Source: Thuidium tamariscinum
Lineage: Eukaryota; Streptophyta; Bryopsida; Hypnales; Thuidiaceae
NCBI GenBank assembly: GCA_947034885.2
Contig: OX344750.2
Coordinates: 2,604,001 to 2,668,000, forward strand
DNA: 64,000 nt
Direction of reading: 5' to 3'
Shown here piece by piece: positions 12,250 through 22,615 of this stretch. The notes beneath the pieces are model-generated. The model was not told where the DNA came from and searched no databases. It saw only the letters and a list, made by a program, of their open reading frames with translations. Position 1 is the first letter of the stretch. Each line of letters begins with the position of its first letter. A program made the translations under genes and the position numbers.

Positions 12250-12985
12250 GTTTGTTTGTTTGGATGTTTGTTACGTTGAGATCTCCCGGACCGTGAGTCC
12301 TCGGGTGCGTGTTTGGTACCGTCGGAAAGCCCTCGGGGGAGGAGGAGTGCACGGGCTTTGATTCATGATGTTCCAACCCACGGCATGAAAGTTATTGAAT
12401 TTTGAAGTTTCTATACATTAAAAAAATTAGATCGTGGCAACGGTACGGGCCACCCTAGTTCTTCTAGAGGAGGATTGATTCTTTGAATAAAATATTCATT
12501 TTTTGACTAATATTTGGACTGAGTGGCATGTGGCGATGATCTATCCTCCTATGAAGACACGATGTTTGTTTGTTTGTTTGGATGTTTGTTTGTTTGTTAT
12601 GTTGAGATGTCCCGGACCATGAGTCCCCCGAGTGTGTGTTTGGTACTGTCGGAAAGCCCTCGGCGAGGAGGGGTGCACGGGCTTTGATTCATGGTGTTCC
12701 AACCTACAGCATGAAAGTTACTGAATTTTGAAGTTTCTATACATTAAAAAAATTAGACCGTGGCAACGGCACGGGCCACCCTAGTACCTTAAGACAAGTA
12801 GTTTGTTTTGTTTTGTTTGTTTCTTTTGTCACGTTGAGATCTCCCGGGTACTGTTGGAAAGCTCTCGACAAGGACCTTAAAGCTCTCGACAAGGAGGGGT
12901 GCACGGGCTTGGTTTCATGGCATTTGGACTCATGATAAAAAAATTATTGAATTTCAAAGTTTTAATGAAGTAAAAAATTAGAAAA
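12250..12985. mobile_element. Three direct copies of a Helitron-like 3' end
   Basis: Copies at about 12250-12458, 12561-12784 and 12800-12985. The first two share TTTGTTTGGATGTTTG, GTTGAGAT(C/G)TCCCGG, GGAAAGCCCTCGG and GTGCACGGGCTTTGATTCAT. Each ends with a small hairpin (GTGGC/GCCAC) immediately followed by CCTAG and T. Helitrons classically end in a hairpin plus CTRR with a T flank, which fits. The third copy is more diverged and its end is altered. No TC-type 5' end or helicase frame was found, so these would be terminal fragments or very short non-autonomous elements. Confidence 0.5.
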
Positions 12986-15900
12986 TATCTTCTACTTTGG
13001 ATTTGACTGTGACAACAGCATAGAAACCTTAAAGGAGGAGGCTCAACAACCGCTCATTTAAGAGCTGATCTCCCTTTTTCATGTATTTCATTTGATGCAA
13101 ATATTTTGAACTTATTTTTTAGTCAAAGAAAAATAGTCTAGAAATCTAACACGTTGTTTCATATTTTTTGAAGCATTATTGAATTAGTTATGAATTCTCA
13201 AATAAAATCTAGCATAAGGCCTTATTTGTGATCAATAGGCCATGAAAACTCATACATGCATAGTTTAGAAATGAATTTGACTTTGTTCAAGAATTAGCAT
13301 TGTAACATGTCAAAAGTAATTAAGGTGGTTTCTAAATGCATTCCTTCCTAAAGCTGAAGTAAATACTTGAATTAATCATTATTTCAGATTTTATAATATT
13401 TGTAAGAAGGGGGTTCAACAACCAAGTCTTGTTTTATTCACTTAGTTAAGAATGAAGCCATTGTGGCTCTGAAACCATCCATTGTAGAAAGAAAAAACAA
13501 ACTCTTATCATGCTCCAATGTAATTAGAAGTTAATTGATTCCTATTTATGGTAGGAGATAGTATGCAAGTTAATGGTTTTTGGTTGATTTCAATGGGGAA
13601 AGAAGTAAAGAGCAATTATATTTAATGCAAGTAGAATCAAAAAAATTTGAGCCAAAATGAATAAACTACAATTTAATGAAGTAAAAGTGCATAGGTATGT
13701 ATTATTGCTCATGGGTTAGAGAAATTCTCAATTGCAACAAAGCTTTTAATAGAGCAAATAAGTCCAAGAATTAACCAAGGTAGAGGTGCACAATGCATAT
13801 AAAAGTCCAAATGGTGTCCTCATGAAATTAAAAATGGATTGGTCTTCCATTTCATTTGTTTAAAAAACAAAACTAGAATGGTCCCTATGTCAAATGGAAA
13901 TTGTGCATGTGGAAGCACATCCTCTCAACATGGAGCTGCCACTATTACAAAAATTATTATTTTCAAAAGGTTATTTCCACCAACAAAGGAAGTAAGAACT
14001 AGTCATTGGATCACTAATAGTCACTTTATCAAGAGCCAAAAACCAAGCACAGAGAATCCACATCCTCTCACCACACTAACATTGCTTCATTTAAGAACTT
14101 CTACACATTTGTTTTTTTTGCCTTTCCTAGGGACGAATCCAAATGACCAAGCGCTTTTTGAGCCTACAACCATACATTTGTATAAGTAGAATATAAGAGA
14201 AAATGATTGGAATCACTGGCACAAATAAAAAATAAAGGAAAATCTTGAATGAAATAGGGGAGGCAATCTATTCTTGATTACTCCTATTTTGGCAAGGTAG
14301 GGTGGTCTAGTTGCGAAAAATTCTTATACAAATATATTAATTAGGATTGGTACTTACGCTTAGTAAGGTGGCACATGGCAATAAAGCACTTTTCATTAGT
14401 GCATCAATTTTTCTATCATATGGAGTAGTAAAGAAGCATTTTTGGTTTTACAACTTGTCCTAGGTTGGAAATAAGATGGCATATATGACTAGTAAAGGAT
14501 GAACAAAATCTTTTAAATTCATGATAATTTTGTTTTGGAAAAAAAAATTAATTGGGACTCCTTTTTAAATCTATTTCAATACATAGGAAAAAATTTCTCA
14601 TCAACATATTCATAATCCAAGTACGCTCAATTGCTTATTTCATCAAAAATGGATTGCTTCCTCAAACTAAGAGACTAAGAGAGGAAGAAATGTGAAGAAT
14701 AATTTTAGATAATTATAGAAAGTCAAGTTGATGGAAAAGAGAGTTGACTTACTATGTACCAAAAAGAAGCAACATACCTTGTCTTGCCATTTCTTCCCTT
14801 CCCTTCTAAAAATTTAGAGCTATAGACTTCTATTAAAAAAAAATATGCCCCCCCTTTCTAATGTCATTGATCTTAAAAAAACAATTAGAATACGGATATA
14901 GATATTGTATAATATGGATAATTATAATATAGGTACAAATTTGAATATAAATGTGGCCATGGATATGGGATACTATATGATATGGATACAAATACAATAT
15001 ATATTTGGATTCAAAATACAAAATTTGGGATATATCTCATATAAAATGTCAAACTCCATCCCACTTAAAAATTACAAATAGGGTAAGATGGTCAGTGATT
15101 TCAAATTAATTTGATTTAAATTATTTTTTGAGCTCACTAAGGTGTTCAATGAGTAGATTGGGGTTAGTAAATTTTTTTTTGAGGACATAGTGTGTCACAC
15201 AATGTCTTCAAATGAAGTAGTAATTGCCTCTCTTACCTAGAAGAGTTGTTTTAACCCCTAAAGGACCAATGTGCTAAATTTGGCAACATAGTGATTTCAG
15301 GTAGATACATGTGATTGGAGATTCCAATATTTTGGGCCCAAATTTTAATAGAAGGTGGGGACAAGGAATATCTTCAATGTGTACTAAAAATTTGGAAATT
15401 TGGAAATACGAGTCAAAAGTTGTAGCCTAATATGTTACTTTTTCATAACTTGACAATTTAGGCAAATTGGAAAGAATCACTTTTTTCAAAAACAAAAATT
15501 TGAAATTAGTTTTCTTCATTCATATATGGATGGAAAGCTTTGAATCATTCCATTTCAATCAAGCAATACCATTTTGGACCATTTTTCATATGTTTTTTGC
15601 CTTTTGGAAAACAATTGCCTTGTTTTCCACAAGGTAAAAAAAAAGATTTTTGAACATTCAAACGCAAATATCTTGCAATCTACATTATGAAAAATTCTAA
15701 TTTTTTTTTACATGTTTATAAACCAATTTACTACAAGATCCTATGGTTGCAAATTTCAAAAAATGTTTTTAAGATAAAAATTGATATTGGTACTAAAAAT
15801 GGTAATTTTTGGCTAATTTTGGAGTAAACATAGTCAAGGAATTTAAGGGGGTTAAAAGAGTTGCCTTACTAACTCTAAAATCAAAGAGAGTAGAGAAAAA

Positions 15901-16048
15901 GGGAGGAAATTAATCTTCACTACCAAAGTCAAATTGGCTATTTTTCTATACAAATTATTTGAACCAAATTAGATATTGGATCAAGTCTATACGTATGAAT
16001 AGCCCCTTAGGTGAGTCAACTATCTTACATTAGATATAAATGTGTATG
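12986..16048. other. AT-rich intergenic sequence without recognisable genes
   Basis: Long runs of A and T, no frame that looks protein-like, and no sharp repeat ends. Around 15400-15600 it shares a diverged segment with 46350-46500 and 48880-48990 (AGGCAA/TAGGTAAA..GGAAA then CAAAAATTTGAAAT), pointing to an old dispersed repeat. A 116-codon frame at 13839 begins with TTG and has low-complexity composition. Confidence 0.6.
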
Positions 16049-16364
16049 CATTAGGGGGGGTTTGAGCCCTTAGAAAATTGTGAGTTCTTCAAAGCTGGGA
16101 GTGTTGTAGGAATATTAGGAATGTTGCCACATCAACAATCTAACATAGTTGGGTGATTGCGATATAAGATAATATTAATTAGTTAGTTAAATTAATTTTC
16201 AAATATTTTGAAAATAATTTTTTTTCTTTTTAATACATTTGGAAATTTTTTTACATTTTTTTAAATTAAAAAATTAGATCTGGAAGGGCTAGTCTACAAC
16301 ATTGAGAATTGTCTTTATGAATGGTCCTAAAACAATTTGTCAAAGGCCTAAAACTGTTCTAATG
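16049..16364. mobile_element. Small inverted-repeat element, CATTAG family, copy A
   Basis: Ends are CATTAG...CTAATG, with an imperfect terminal inverted repeat of about 30 bp (CATTAGGGGGGGTTTGAGCC against the reverse complement of the right end, CATTAGAACAGTTTTAGGCC). The inside carries GTTGCCACATCA followed by a long AT-rich, T-rich half. The same ends and the same asymmetric inside recur at 26709, 27995, 52794 and 62860. No coding capacity. Confidence 0.65.
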
Positions 16365-18134
16365 GCTAAATTTTGTTATGTGTACTAGCTCTAATTGCTA
16401 AGAGTTGGAAGGATTTGTCTAAAAATGGTGATTTTTGTAAAGAAAGTTATGGATTGGTGTCTTTGAAATCCCTTAGAATGCTCATTTGTTTCAAATCTTT
16501 TGTTGGAAAATATGTCTTTCAACATGATGTTAGATATAACTTCAAAATAAGTTACGCATAAATTCAAACCAAGTCACATGTAAATTCAAAACTTTGACTA
16601 GCAAGAGAATTGAGTACTATTTAATATAAGTAAAATTACCTAATTATAGTTTTAGTATTATATATACCACAAATAAATAAACCACATTAAAAATACAAGT
16701 TAGACTAAGCAATAATATGAAGTCAAAGATTGCTCCCACAAGTTTATGATGCTTGTTGTTTTGCACTCCATCTTGTACAAGTGTGTAATTATTAGAAAGT
16801 TCATCCTAGCACAAACCTTCTATGTCAAGGAAACTCACTAATCTTTAGGCCCAAAGCTAGCATAATTGTATGAAAACTAAAGTATGTGGAAGAAGAAGTT
16901 ATTGATGAATTGATCAAAGATTAAACAATCCTATGTCTGCCAACTTTTACAACATTCTTCAAAGATTCTATCCTTTCTTTGTAAGGGAAAATAATTATCC
17001 AAAGAATAGTAGTTCTATCCAAACATGCATACAATAAGTGGCAAATGCTTGCTAAGCCTATTTCTTTGGCAAGAATTTAAAAACTTCAATATGGAAAAGC
17101 ACCTCTCATCTTCCATTAAACCTACCACAAAACAACAACCAATTTCAACTAATTTAAAGCCTCCCAATATGAGCTTCTTTAAGTGTTGTAATTGTGAAAA
17201 GTTCTACTATAGCTAAATTTAAGAAGCCATTTATGCAAAAAGGCAATGCATATGCAACTTCACAATTAGCTTTCATAGTCACTTTGAATAAGCTTTACTA
17301 GTTGTCTAAGTGAGAACTAGAAAGCATTTTAGAGGATAATGTTATTATTAGATGAGATTTTAGGCAATAGAAGGCCCATTTCAAGCTTATTATCTTCACT
17401 GTGAATCAATAGTACACTATAAAAATATAATAAATATTAAAAGATTAAAAAATAAATTCATTAAAAAATAAAAAATAAACTAAATATTATTATTTGTCAT
17501 ATATGGCAAAAGTTCCACTCTCTCAAATTGCTAATACGGCAAAGTCCTCAAACTCTAGAAACTTAGGGGAATTCGGAACCTTATTGAAAACCTCAATTTC
17601 ATCTAACAAGTTTCCTCCTTTATGCAAAGGCTTAAATGAGAATCAATTTTTTTGAACAATACTAAATTAAGAATCTTAAGTTGTCTTCAAATATTATCAA
17701 ATCTCAAGTAGCTTAAAAATGATTTTGGTGGTTATTTTTTTCTCTTTTTTCCTAATGTATGGGAACCAATTCAAAAATCACAAAAGATTTTAGCAATTTT
17801 TTACAAACAAAAAATTCACTCAAGTATTTTATGATGAAAAAAATACTTCATCCCACTGTCAATTCTCATTATTAGCGCGTCACATTAAAGGAATCCTCAA
17901 TTTAAGCTAAGAAAAAGTTGTTCCATTGGTACTTTTTAGGGCATTTTTTGAAGGCATTTGGAATAGCAATTAACTTGCTTGCTTCTATGCCTCAATGCAA
18001 CTTTCCATCTAGTGTGTTTCAAATATTAAAATTGCTTGTTAAAATTTGTATTTTTTGAATTGTAAATCATTTTTTTGTCTAAAGTTCACTATATGAATGA
18101 AATACTTGGCAAAATGAACCGTTGATTGTTTTTT
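16365..18134. other. AT-rich intergenic sequence without recognisable genes
   Basis: Nothing protein-like on either strand; the small open frames are low-complexity. I see no sharp element ends in this stretch. Confidence 0.55.
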
Positions 18135-18449
18135 GATCACCTTCCATTTCCATAGTCTAAGTTGTGTTATTTTCAAGCATAGAAGGTGGAAGTAACTAGT
18201 CCACTATGATGCATTACAATGAGCCTTTGATTTTTTGTGAATTATCTAATTAACCTATGTTCAAAATTAGACAAATCTACATATTAAGAATAGGTTTCAT
18301 AGAATCTTAACAAAAGAAATTCACAATAATTTTGTTTCTGGGTGAAAAAACTTTTAAAATAATTTATAATCTATCCAAAATTGATTTTCCCACTTAAGAA
18401 AATATTTCATCCACCCAACTCATATTGGAGCTATATTGAATTCTTTAAG
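18135..18449. repeat. Dispersed repeat D, copy 1
   Basis: About 315 bp that recurs in direct orientation at 19277-19600. Shared anchors include GATCACCT, AGGTGGAAGTAAC, TCACAATAATTTTG and GGAGCTA(T/C)A. Strongly diverged, so old. No coding capacity. Confidence 0.55.
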
Positions 18450-18507
18450 TGGTTGAAAATGGGTTGTAAGCTTCTACTGAATTTCAATATGTATTGAAAT
18501 GTTTTAC

Positions 18508-18723
18508 CACTAGTAGAAAACCCCATTTAATGTGACAATGCCTAATTTTTCTTGACGGAATTTGCTAGGCATCAAAAGTAACAACTCGTATTTTTATGTT
18601 AGCATTGATGTTGGGTTGAACGTTTTTGTTGACATAAAAACACGAGTTGTTACTTTTGATGCCTAGCAAAATCCGTCAAGAAAAATTAGGCCTTGTCACA
18701 TTAAATGGGGGATTCTACTAGTG
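18508..18723. mobile_element. CACTA-type miniature hairpin element
   Basis: 216 bp. Starts CACTAGTAGAAAA and ends with its inverse (...TTCTACTAGTG), flanked by the 3-bp direct repeat TAC at 18505-18507 and 18724-18726. The two arms of about 94 bp pair almost throughout and leave a loop of about 30 bp. A terminal CACTAGTAGAAAA and a 3-bp target duplication are hallmarks of plant CACTA (En/Spm) elements, so this is a non-autonomous, coding-free derivative. The arms differ at only a few positions, which suggests a younger age than its surroundings. Confidence 0.85.
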
Positions 18724-19276
18724 TACTTTCCCTAGAATAAATTTACCACTATTTTCCAAATTTGTTGTGCATTTTTTACCACTGCAACTCCATTTTCATG
18801 AATATGGACCCACATCAAATAGAATTAAGGTAGAGGTACCCATTCTCAACCAAGGACATATGCCCAACCTATAGGATACATCAATTTCCAACTAAAATGA
18901 AATATATTTCCAATTGAAACTTGAAATTTGTTTATTCTTCTTTTTCAAGGTTGGACTTAATAAGATCATGACACATGTTTCAAAGTAGTGAGCAAGAAAG
19001 TAAGAAGTAGTGAGTAGAAAAGTACTCATTCTATGATCGAAATTCAAAGAGTCTAGACATTGGCTATTAGTCTGAAGAACTTTTGGACTTTGAGAAAAAA
19101 ACAAAGTAATTTCAATTTTGGGAATGAAATTCCAAAAAAATTATAGTCCCTATATATCTTATCTTCCTACTTGGTAAAAATTTGACTGTAGATCGTACTA
19201 CTTGTGATCTACCTGAAAATCACTTAAGTGATCGACTATGGGTACCTTTATCTTATATGGTAGCGAATTCCTTTCC

Positions 19277-19600
19277 GATCACCTCCCCTCCCACCTCCAT
19301 TTCCAAATTTTAGACTATTCTATTTCCAAATATAGGAGGTGGAAGTAACCAACATGTTATGGTGCATCATCAGTTGATTTCTTCTAGATTTCTTGACTAA
19401 TCTATGGTTGAAATTAGACATACCTATATATGTGAAGAATAGATATTACATAATCTTAATGAAAATTCACAATAATTTTGTTTTTGGATGGAAAAATATG
19501 AAAAAATTTCAAATTCATCACAAATCTATTTTCCCATACAGGAAAAAAAATTTGACCACCAAATTCAACTAGGAGCTACACTAAATTGTTGAATTCCTTA
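19277..19600. repeat. Dispersed repeat D, copy 2
   Basis: Second direct copy of the 18135-18449 repeat. Its right end runs directly into the TTAA that opens the 655-bp element at 19598. Confidence 0.55.
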
Positions 19601-20252
19601 ACCCTAAATGCCCAAGGTGCCAAAATCTAGTGTTTGCAATACTTAGAAGTTAAACAAAACTTAATCAAATTGCTATTTTTAGTAGTTGGTATTTTTGGAG
19701 AATTTTTTTTGAAGTCTAGTTTAAGCATCAAAGAACTAATCTTTAAAATGATTGACTATGATTTTTCTATTTAAGATTTTGTGCAAGGGTACCCATTGCA
19801 ATCTTGACTTTTTCTAGTGTTGAGGGCTTTTGGAAATGAGCCTCAAATACACTAGATCTTGGAAAAAAAATCAGATTAGAAATTCATTTAAAAAAATTAT
19901 AGAGTAGATTTTGAAAAGACATAAATTGATTGGGGTTATGCATGTTAGGCCCTTTTACCTCATATTTTTTTGGTTACCAACTTCTTAGATTTGACTTGTA
20001 AAAATAGCTCTAAAAGACTTCACATCACTTTTGTAGTTTTAACATCCTCATGATCAAATATTACAATCTTTCAATCCATAAGTGATATTGGTGTGTTTTC
20101 TTCTTCTAAGTGATCTCTAACATGTGTAGTTTCAATTTGTACACTTACATTTCAAAAAAGTTGATAAAGCTTGTTATATCTAGTTGATTGTTTTTTCACT
20201 ATAAAGCAAATTCCTAGAAGCTCAAAAAAGGCCTTGGTCATTTAAGGGTTAA
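19598..20252. mobile_element. TTAA-bounded non-autonomous element, copy R1
   Basis: 655 bp. The left end is TTAACCCTAAATGCCCAAGG; the right end, reverse complemented, is TTAACCCTTAAATGACCAAGG with one gap, so there are inverted ends of about 20 bp beginning at TTAA. A full-length diverged copy occupies 50061-50723 and a 3' part lies at about 52365-52648. Flanks of R1 and R2 do not resemble each other, so the TTAA positions are true borders. TTAA targets are typical of piggyBac-type transposition, but there is no transposase here and the family is not proven. Confidence 0.6.
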
Positions 20253-20372
20253 CCCTTAAACGCCAATGCAGACGTTTCAAGTCTGATGGATGACAAAACA
20301 ATCGGTTTCCGAATGTAAGACAGTCATTTTTCATCCATTTAATAAAAAAAGTGACCGTGAACTTCTAAGGGA

Positions 20373-20582
20373 GAGGCACCCAATGGCGTACCTATACCCA
20401 ATGCCATCTGTTTCTACAGCACACAATCATTTCAGGCTATAAATGTAGATAGGCAGTACATGGCTTATTTCTTTTGACCTAAAACAATAAGTAGTCTCCA
20501 GTTCCACTACATTTTTGTTCTAGAATGAATGACTGACTTAGAAATGGATGGCATTGGGTGCAGGTGCGCCATTGGGTGCCTC
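20373..20582. mobile_element. Small element with 36-bp terminal inverted repeats
   Basis: The left end GAGGCACCCAATGGCG and right end CGCCATTGGGTGCCTC are exact inverses. Pairing continues with two mismatches through ACCCAATGCCATC to about 36 bp. Total 210 bp, without coding capacity. Flanks show no obvious target duplication, so the superfamily is open. Confidence 0.7.
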
Positions 20583-20650
20583 ACCCCGTACAGCTTTACT
20601 CCAGGCACAAAATTGCCTCATTCTATGCATCATTATTTTTAGACACATTA

Positions 20651-20923
20651 AGGTAGGTACATCCAAAAGCGTCTTGTTCCTAAAAGCGCCATCTATAGTG
20701 CACATACATTTCCAAAATCAATCATGTTTAGAGGCTATAGATGGTGCTTTCAGAAACAGACTTTGACTGTTAATAACTTCTGCATACGGTATCCAAATCC
20801 TGCGTTCTTTGGTGCATTGGAACATGCTTTCACTTGCCAACAAGACTGCATAAAAATCTAAACTAGCTAATAACAGGAACTAGGCACAGTATGAATAAGT
20901 GACACTTTTGGGTGTTCCTACCT
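20651..20923 (+). mobile_element. TA-flanked miniature element, copy 1
   Basis: 273 bp between TA dinucleotides. Ends are AGGTAGGTACA(T/C)CCAAAAG and the inverse CTTTTGGGTGT(T/A)CCTACCT. The inside contains AAAGCGCCATCTATAG and GGAACATGCTTTCACT. Two more copies are at 21086 (inverted) and 25059 (same orientation). TA target duplication suggests a Tc1/mariner-related, Stowaway-like element, though the end sequence is not the grass Stowaway consensus. Confidence 0.75.
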
Positions 20924-21085
20924 TAGAATGTGGGATGATTACAGTGAAATTCTCACACTCGGTGTTAGGCCACATGCTGCCCCCTAACAGTTTCTTGAAG
21001 GGTAGCATGCACTATATGCACTTTTCCAAATGCTGGCTACCATTTTTTTGGTGTGTTCACCTTGACCCAGTGTTGTAGCGGTCTA

Positions 21086-21358
21086 AGGAAGGTACACCCA
21101 AAAGCGCCACTTATTCATACTATGCCTAGTTCCTGTTATTAGCTAGTTCAGATTTTTATGTAATCCTGTTGGCACGTGAAAGCATGTTCCAACGCACCAA
21201 AGAATGCAGGATTTGGATACCGGATGCAAAAGTTATTTACAGTCAAAATCTGTTTTTGAAAGCGCCATCTATAGTCTGTGAACATGACTGATTTTGGAAA
21301 TGTATGTGCACTGTAGATGGCGCTTTTAGGAACAGGGCGCTTTTGGGTGTACCTACTT
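21086..21358 (-). mobile_element. TA-flanked miniature element, copy 2, inverted
   Basis: Reverse-oriented copy of the 20651-20923 element, same length, ends TAAGGAAGGTACACCC and its inverse. With copy 1 it forms an inverted pair separated by about 160 bp, which could fold into a long hairpin if transcribed. Confidence 0.75.
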
Positions 21359-21360
21359 TA

Positions 21361-22615
21361 TCCCCCGTCCAGAGCATGTGAATGAGGAAGTTGCCACTGC
21401 TTGAAGCTGTCTTTGTAGGCTAGCGAGCTCCGAGAAACAAGGTCTGTGATTACGCCCACTAAATACAATGGCTGTCTCCTAAATTTGTTATGTTCTCTTG
21501 TGCACTAACTTCTGGATACCACTTGCAGTACTCAAACTTGCCATTTTCCTCTCAATTCCACCTTGAGCAGCACTGAAAATTGTACGCAGCATTGATCGCT
21601 TCCTGTTACATTCTGTTCAGCAATCGTATTCTTCCCTCCTGTAGGGAAGAATATTGTACTATGCACATGCATGACAATCACATTGTGAGATCCACGTAGA
21701 ACATTTGGATTCTGAAGTGAAGTAATCCAGGAACTCATTAGTGTTCAAATCTCTGACTTACACGTCTCACCAATACTCTAAACATTTTAGAAAAAATCGG
21801 TTGAGAAACTTCTGTAGTGTTTGACACATCGAGAAGCTATGCCATTTCTAAGAAGAAGAGAAGGACTTCGAACTGTGAGTAGGACCAAATGGCGAGATAA
21901 ATCTCCGCAACTGCTACCAGCGTCCTGGCCGTTAATTCCACAGATGAGAAGCTGATTCGCGGGCTCGGAAGCAACTGTTTGCTCTGTCGGTTCGTGCTCT
22001 TTCGATGGCGGAAGGCGCTATTCGCCTGCCGTGTAGTCAGCGCTGGAACAGTGTCCACTACCGCGGTCTGCGATGACGTTGTACTGTTTGCAGCCCGCAT
22101 TTTCCCACGGTGACCCGCCCGTCGTTCAAGGGTTAAGTGATCTGCAAGGGGTCGGCTATTGTGTCGTCGCAAATTTCTGGTATCGCTAGTCGCCATATTC
22201 TTCGTGTTTTTTTTTGGGGGGGGGGGGGGAGGGTTCGGATTTTCGGGATGCGTCTGTGCATCTGTACCCTGCGCATCGCATCAGGACAGGGTTAGCTCAT
22301 CATCACTCTGCGCCTCCGCATGTGCGTGGGTTTCAAATGTAATGTGCGTGACTCACTTGGTTGTTGCTTAGGTCTCGTGTTTTCTAGAGTGGGGTCGTGG
22401 TGTGCAGTACAAAAATTGGTTTCTTGCCCTTACACTCCGGTGAAGCTAGATTGCTTGTCTTTCTTTCGATTACGCGATATTTGCAGACAAGAGATCACGT
22501 TAAGAGTTCAGGATCGCAGACCTCAATGTTGTGAATACTCTGCCTGTACTAGAATCACCACCAGTTAGGTTTTGGTTGCTTCTCTAGGGTTCGAGACGTT
22601 GGCTCGTCGAATGTA
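21361..22615. other. Upstream region of the plus-strand kinase
   Basis: GC content rises toward 22616, as expected for a promoter and leader. A 119-codon minus-strand frame (ATG at 22196) has no recognisable features and is more likely a by-product of GC-rich leader sequence than a gene. A 14-base G run with a second G triplet lies at 22216-22233 and could form a quadruplex near the promoter. An ATG directly followed by a stop (22611) precedes the kinase start by 5 bases. Confidence 0.5.

Noticed and set aside
12250-12985. CRISPR-like or LTR reading of the three repeats
   Set aside because: Repeats are about 200 bp, uneven in spacing and end in a hairpin plus CCTAG; neither a CRISPR array nor TG...CA terminal repeats fit.
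13839-14189. 116-codon plus-strand frame in AT-rich sequence
   Set aside because: Begins with TTG, has a low-complexity Thr/Leu/Phe-rich end and no gene context; likely chance.
21837-22196. 119-codon minus-strand frame upstream of the single-exon kinase
   Set aside because: No recognisable domain; lies in a GC-rich leader region where long chance frames are common.
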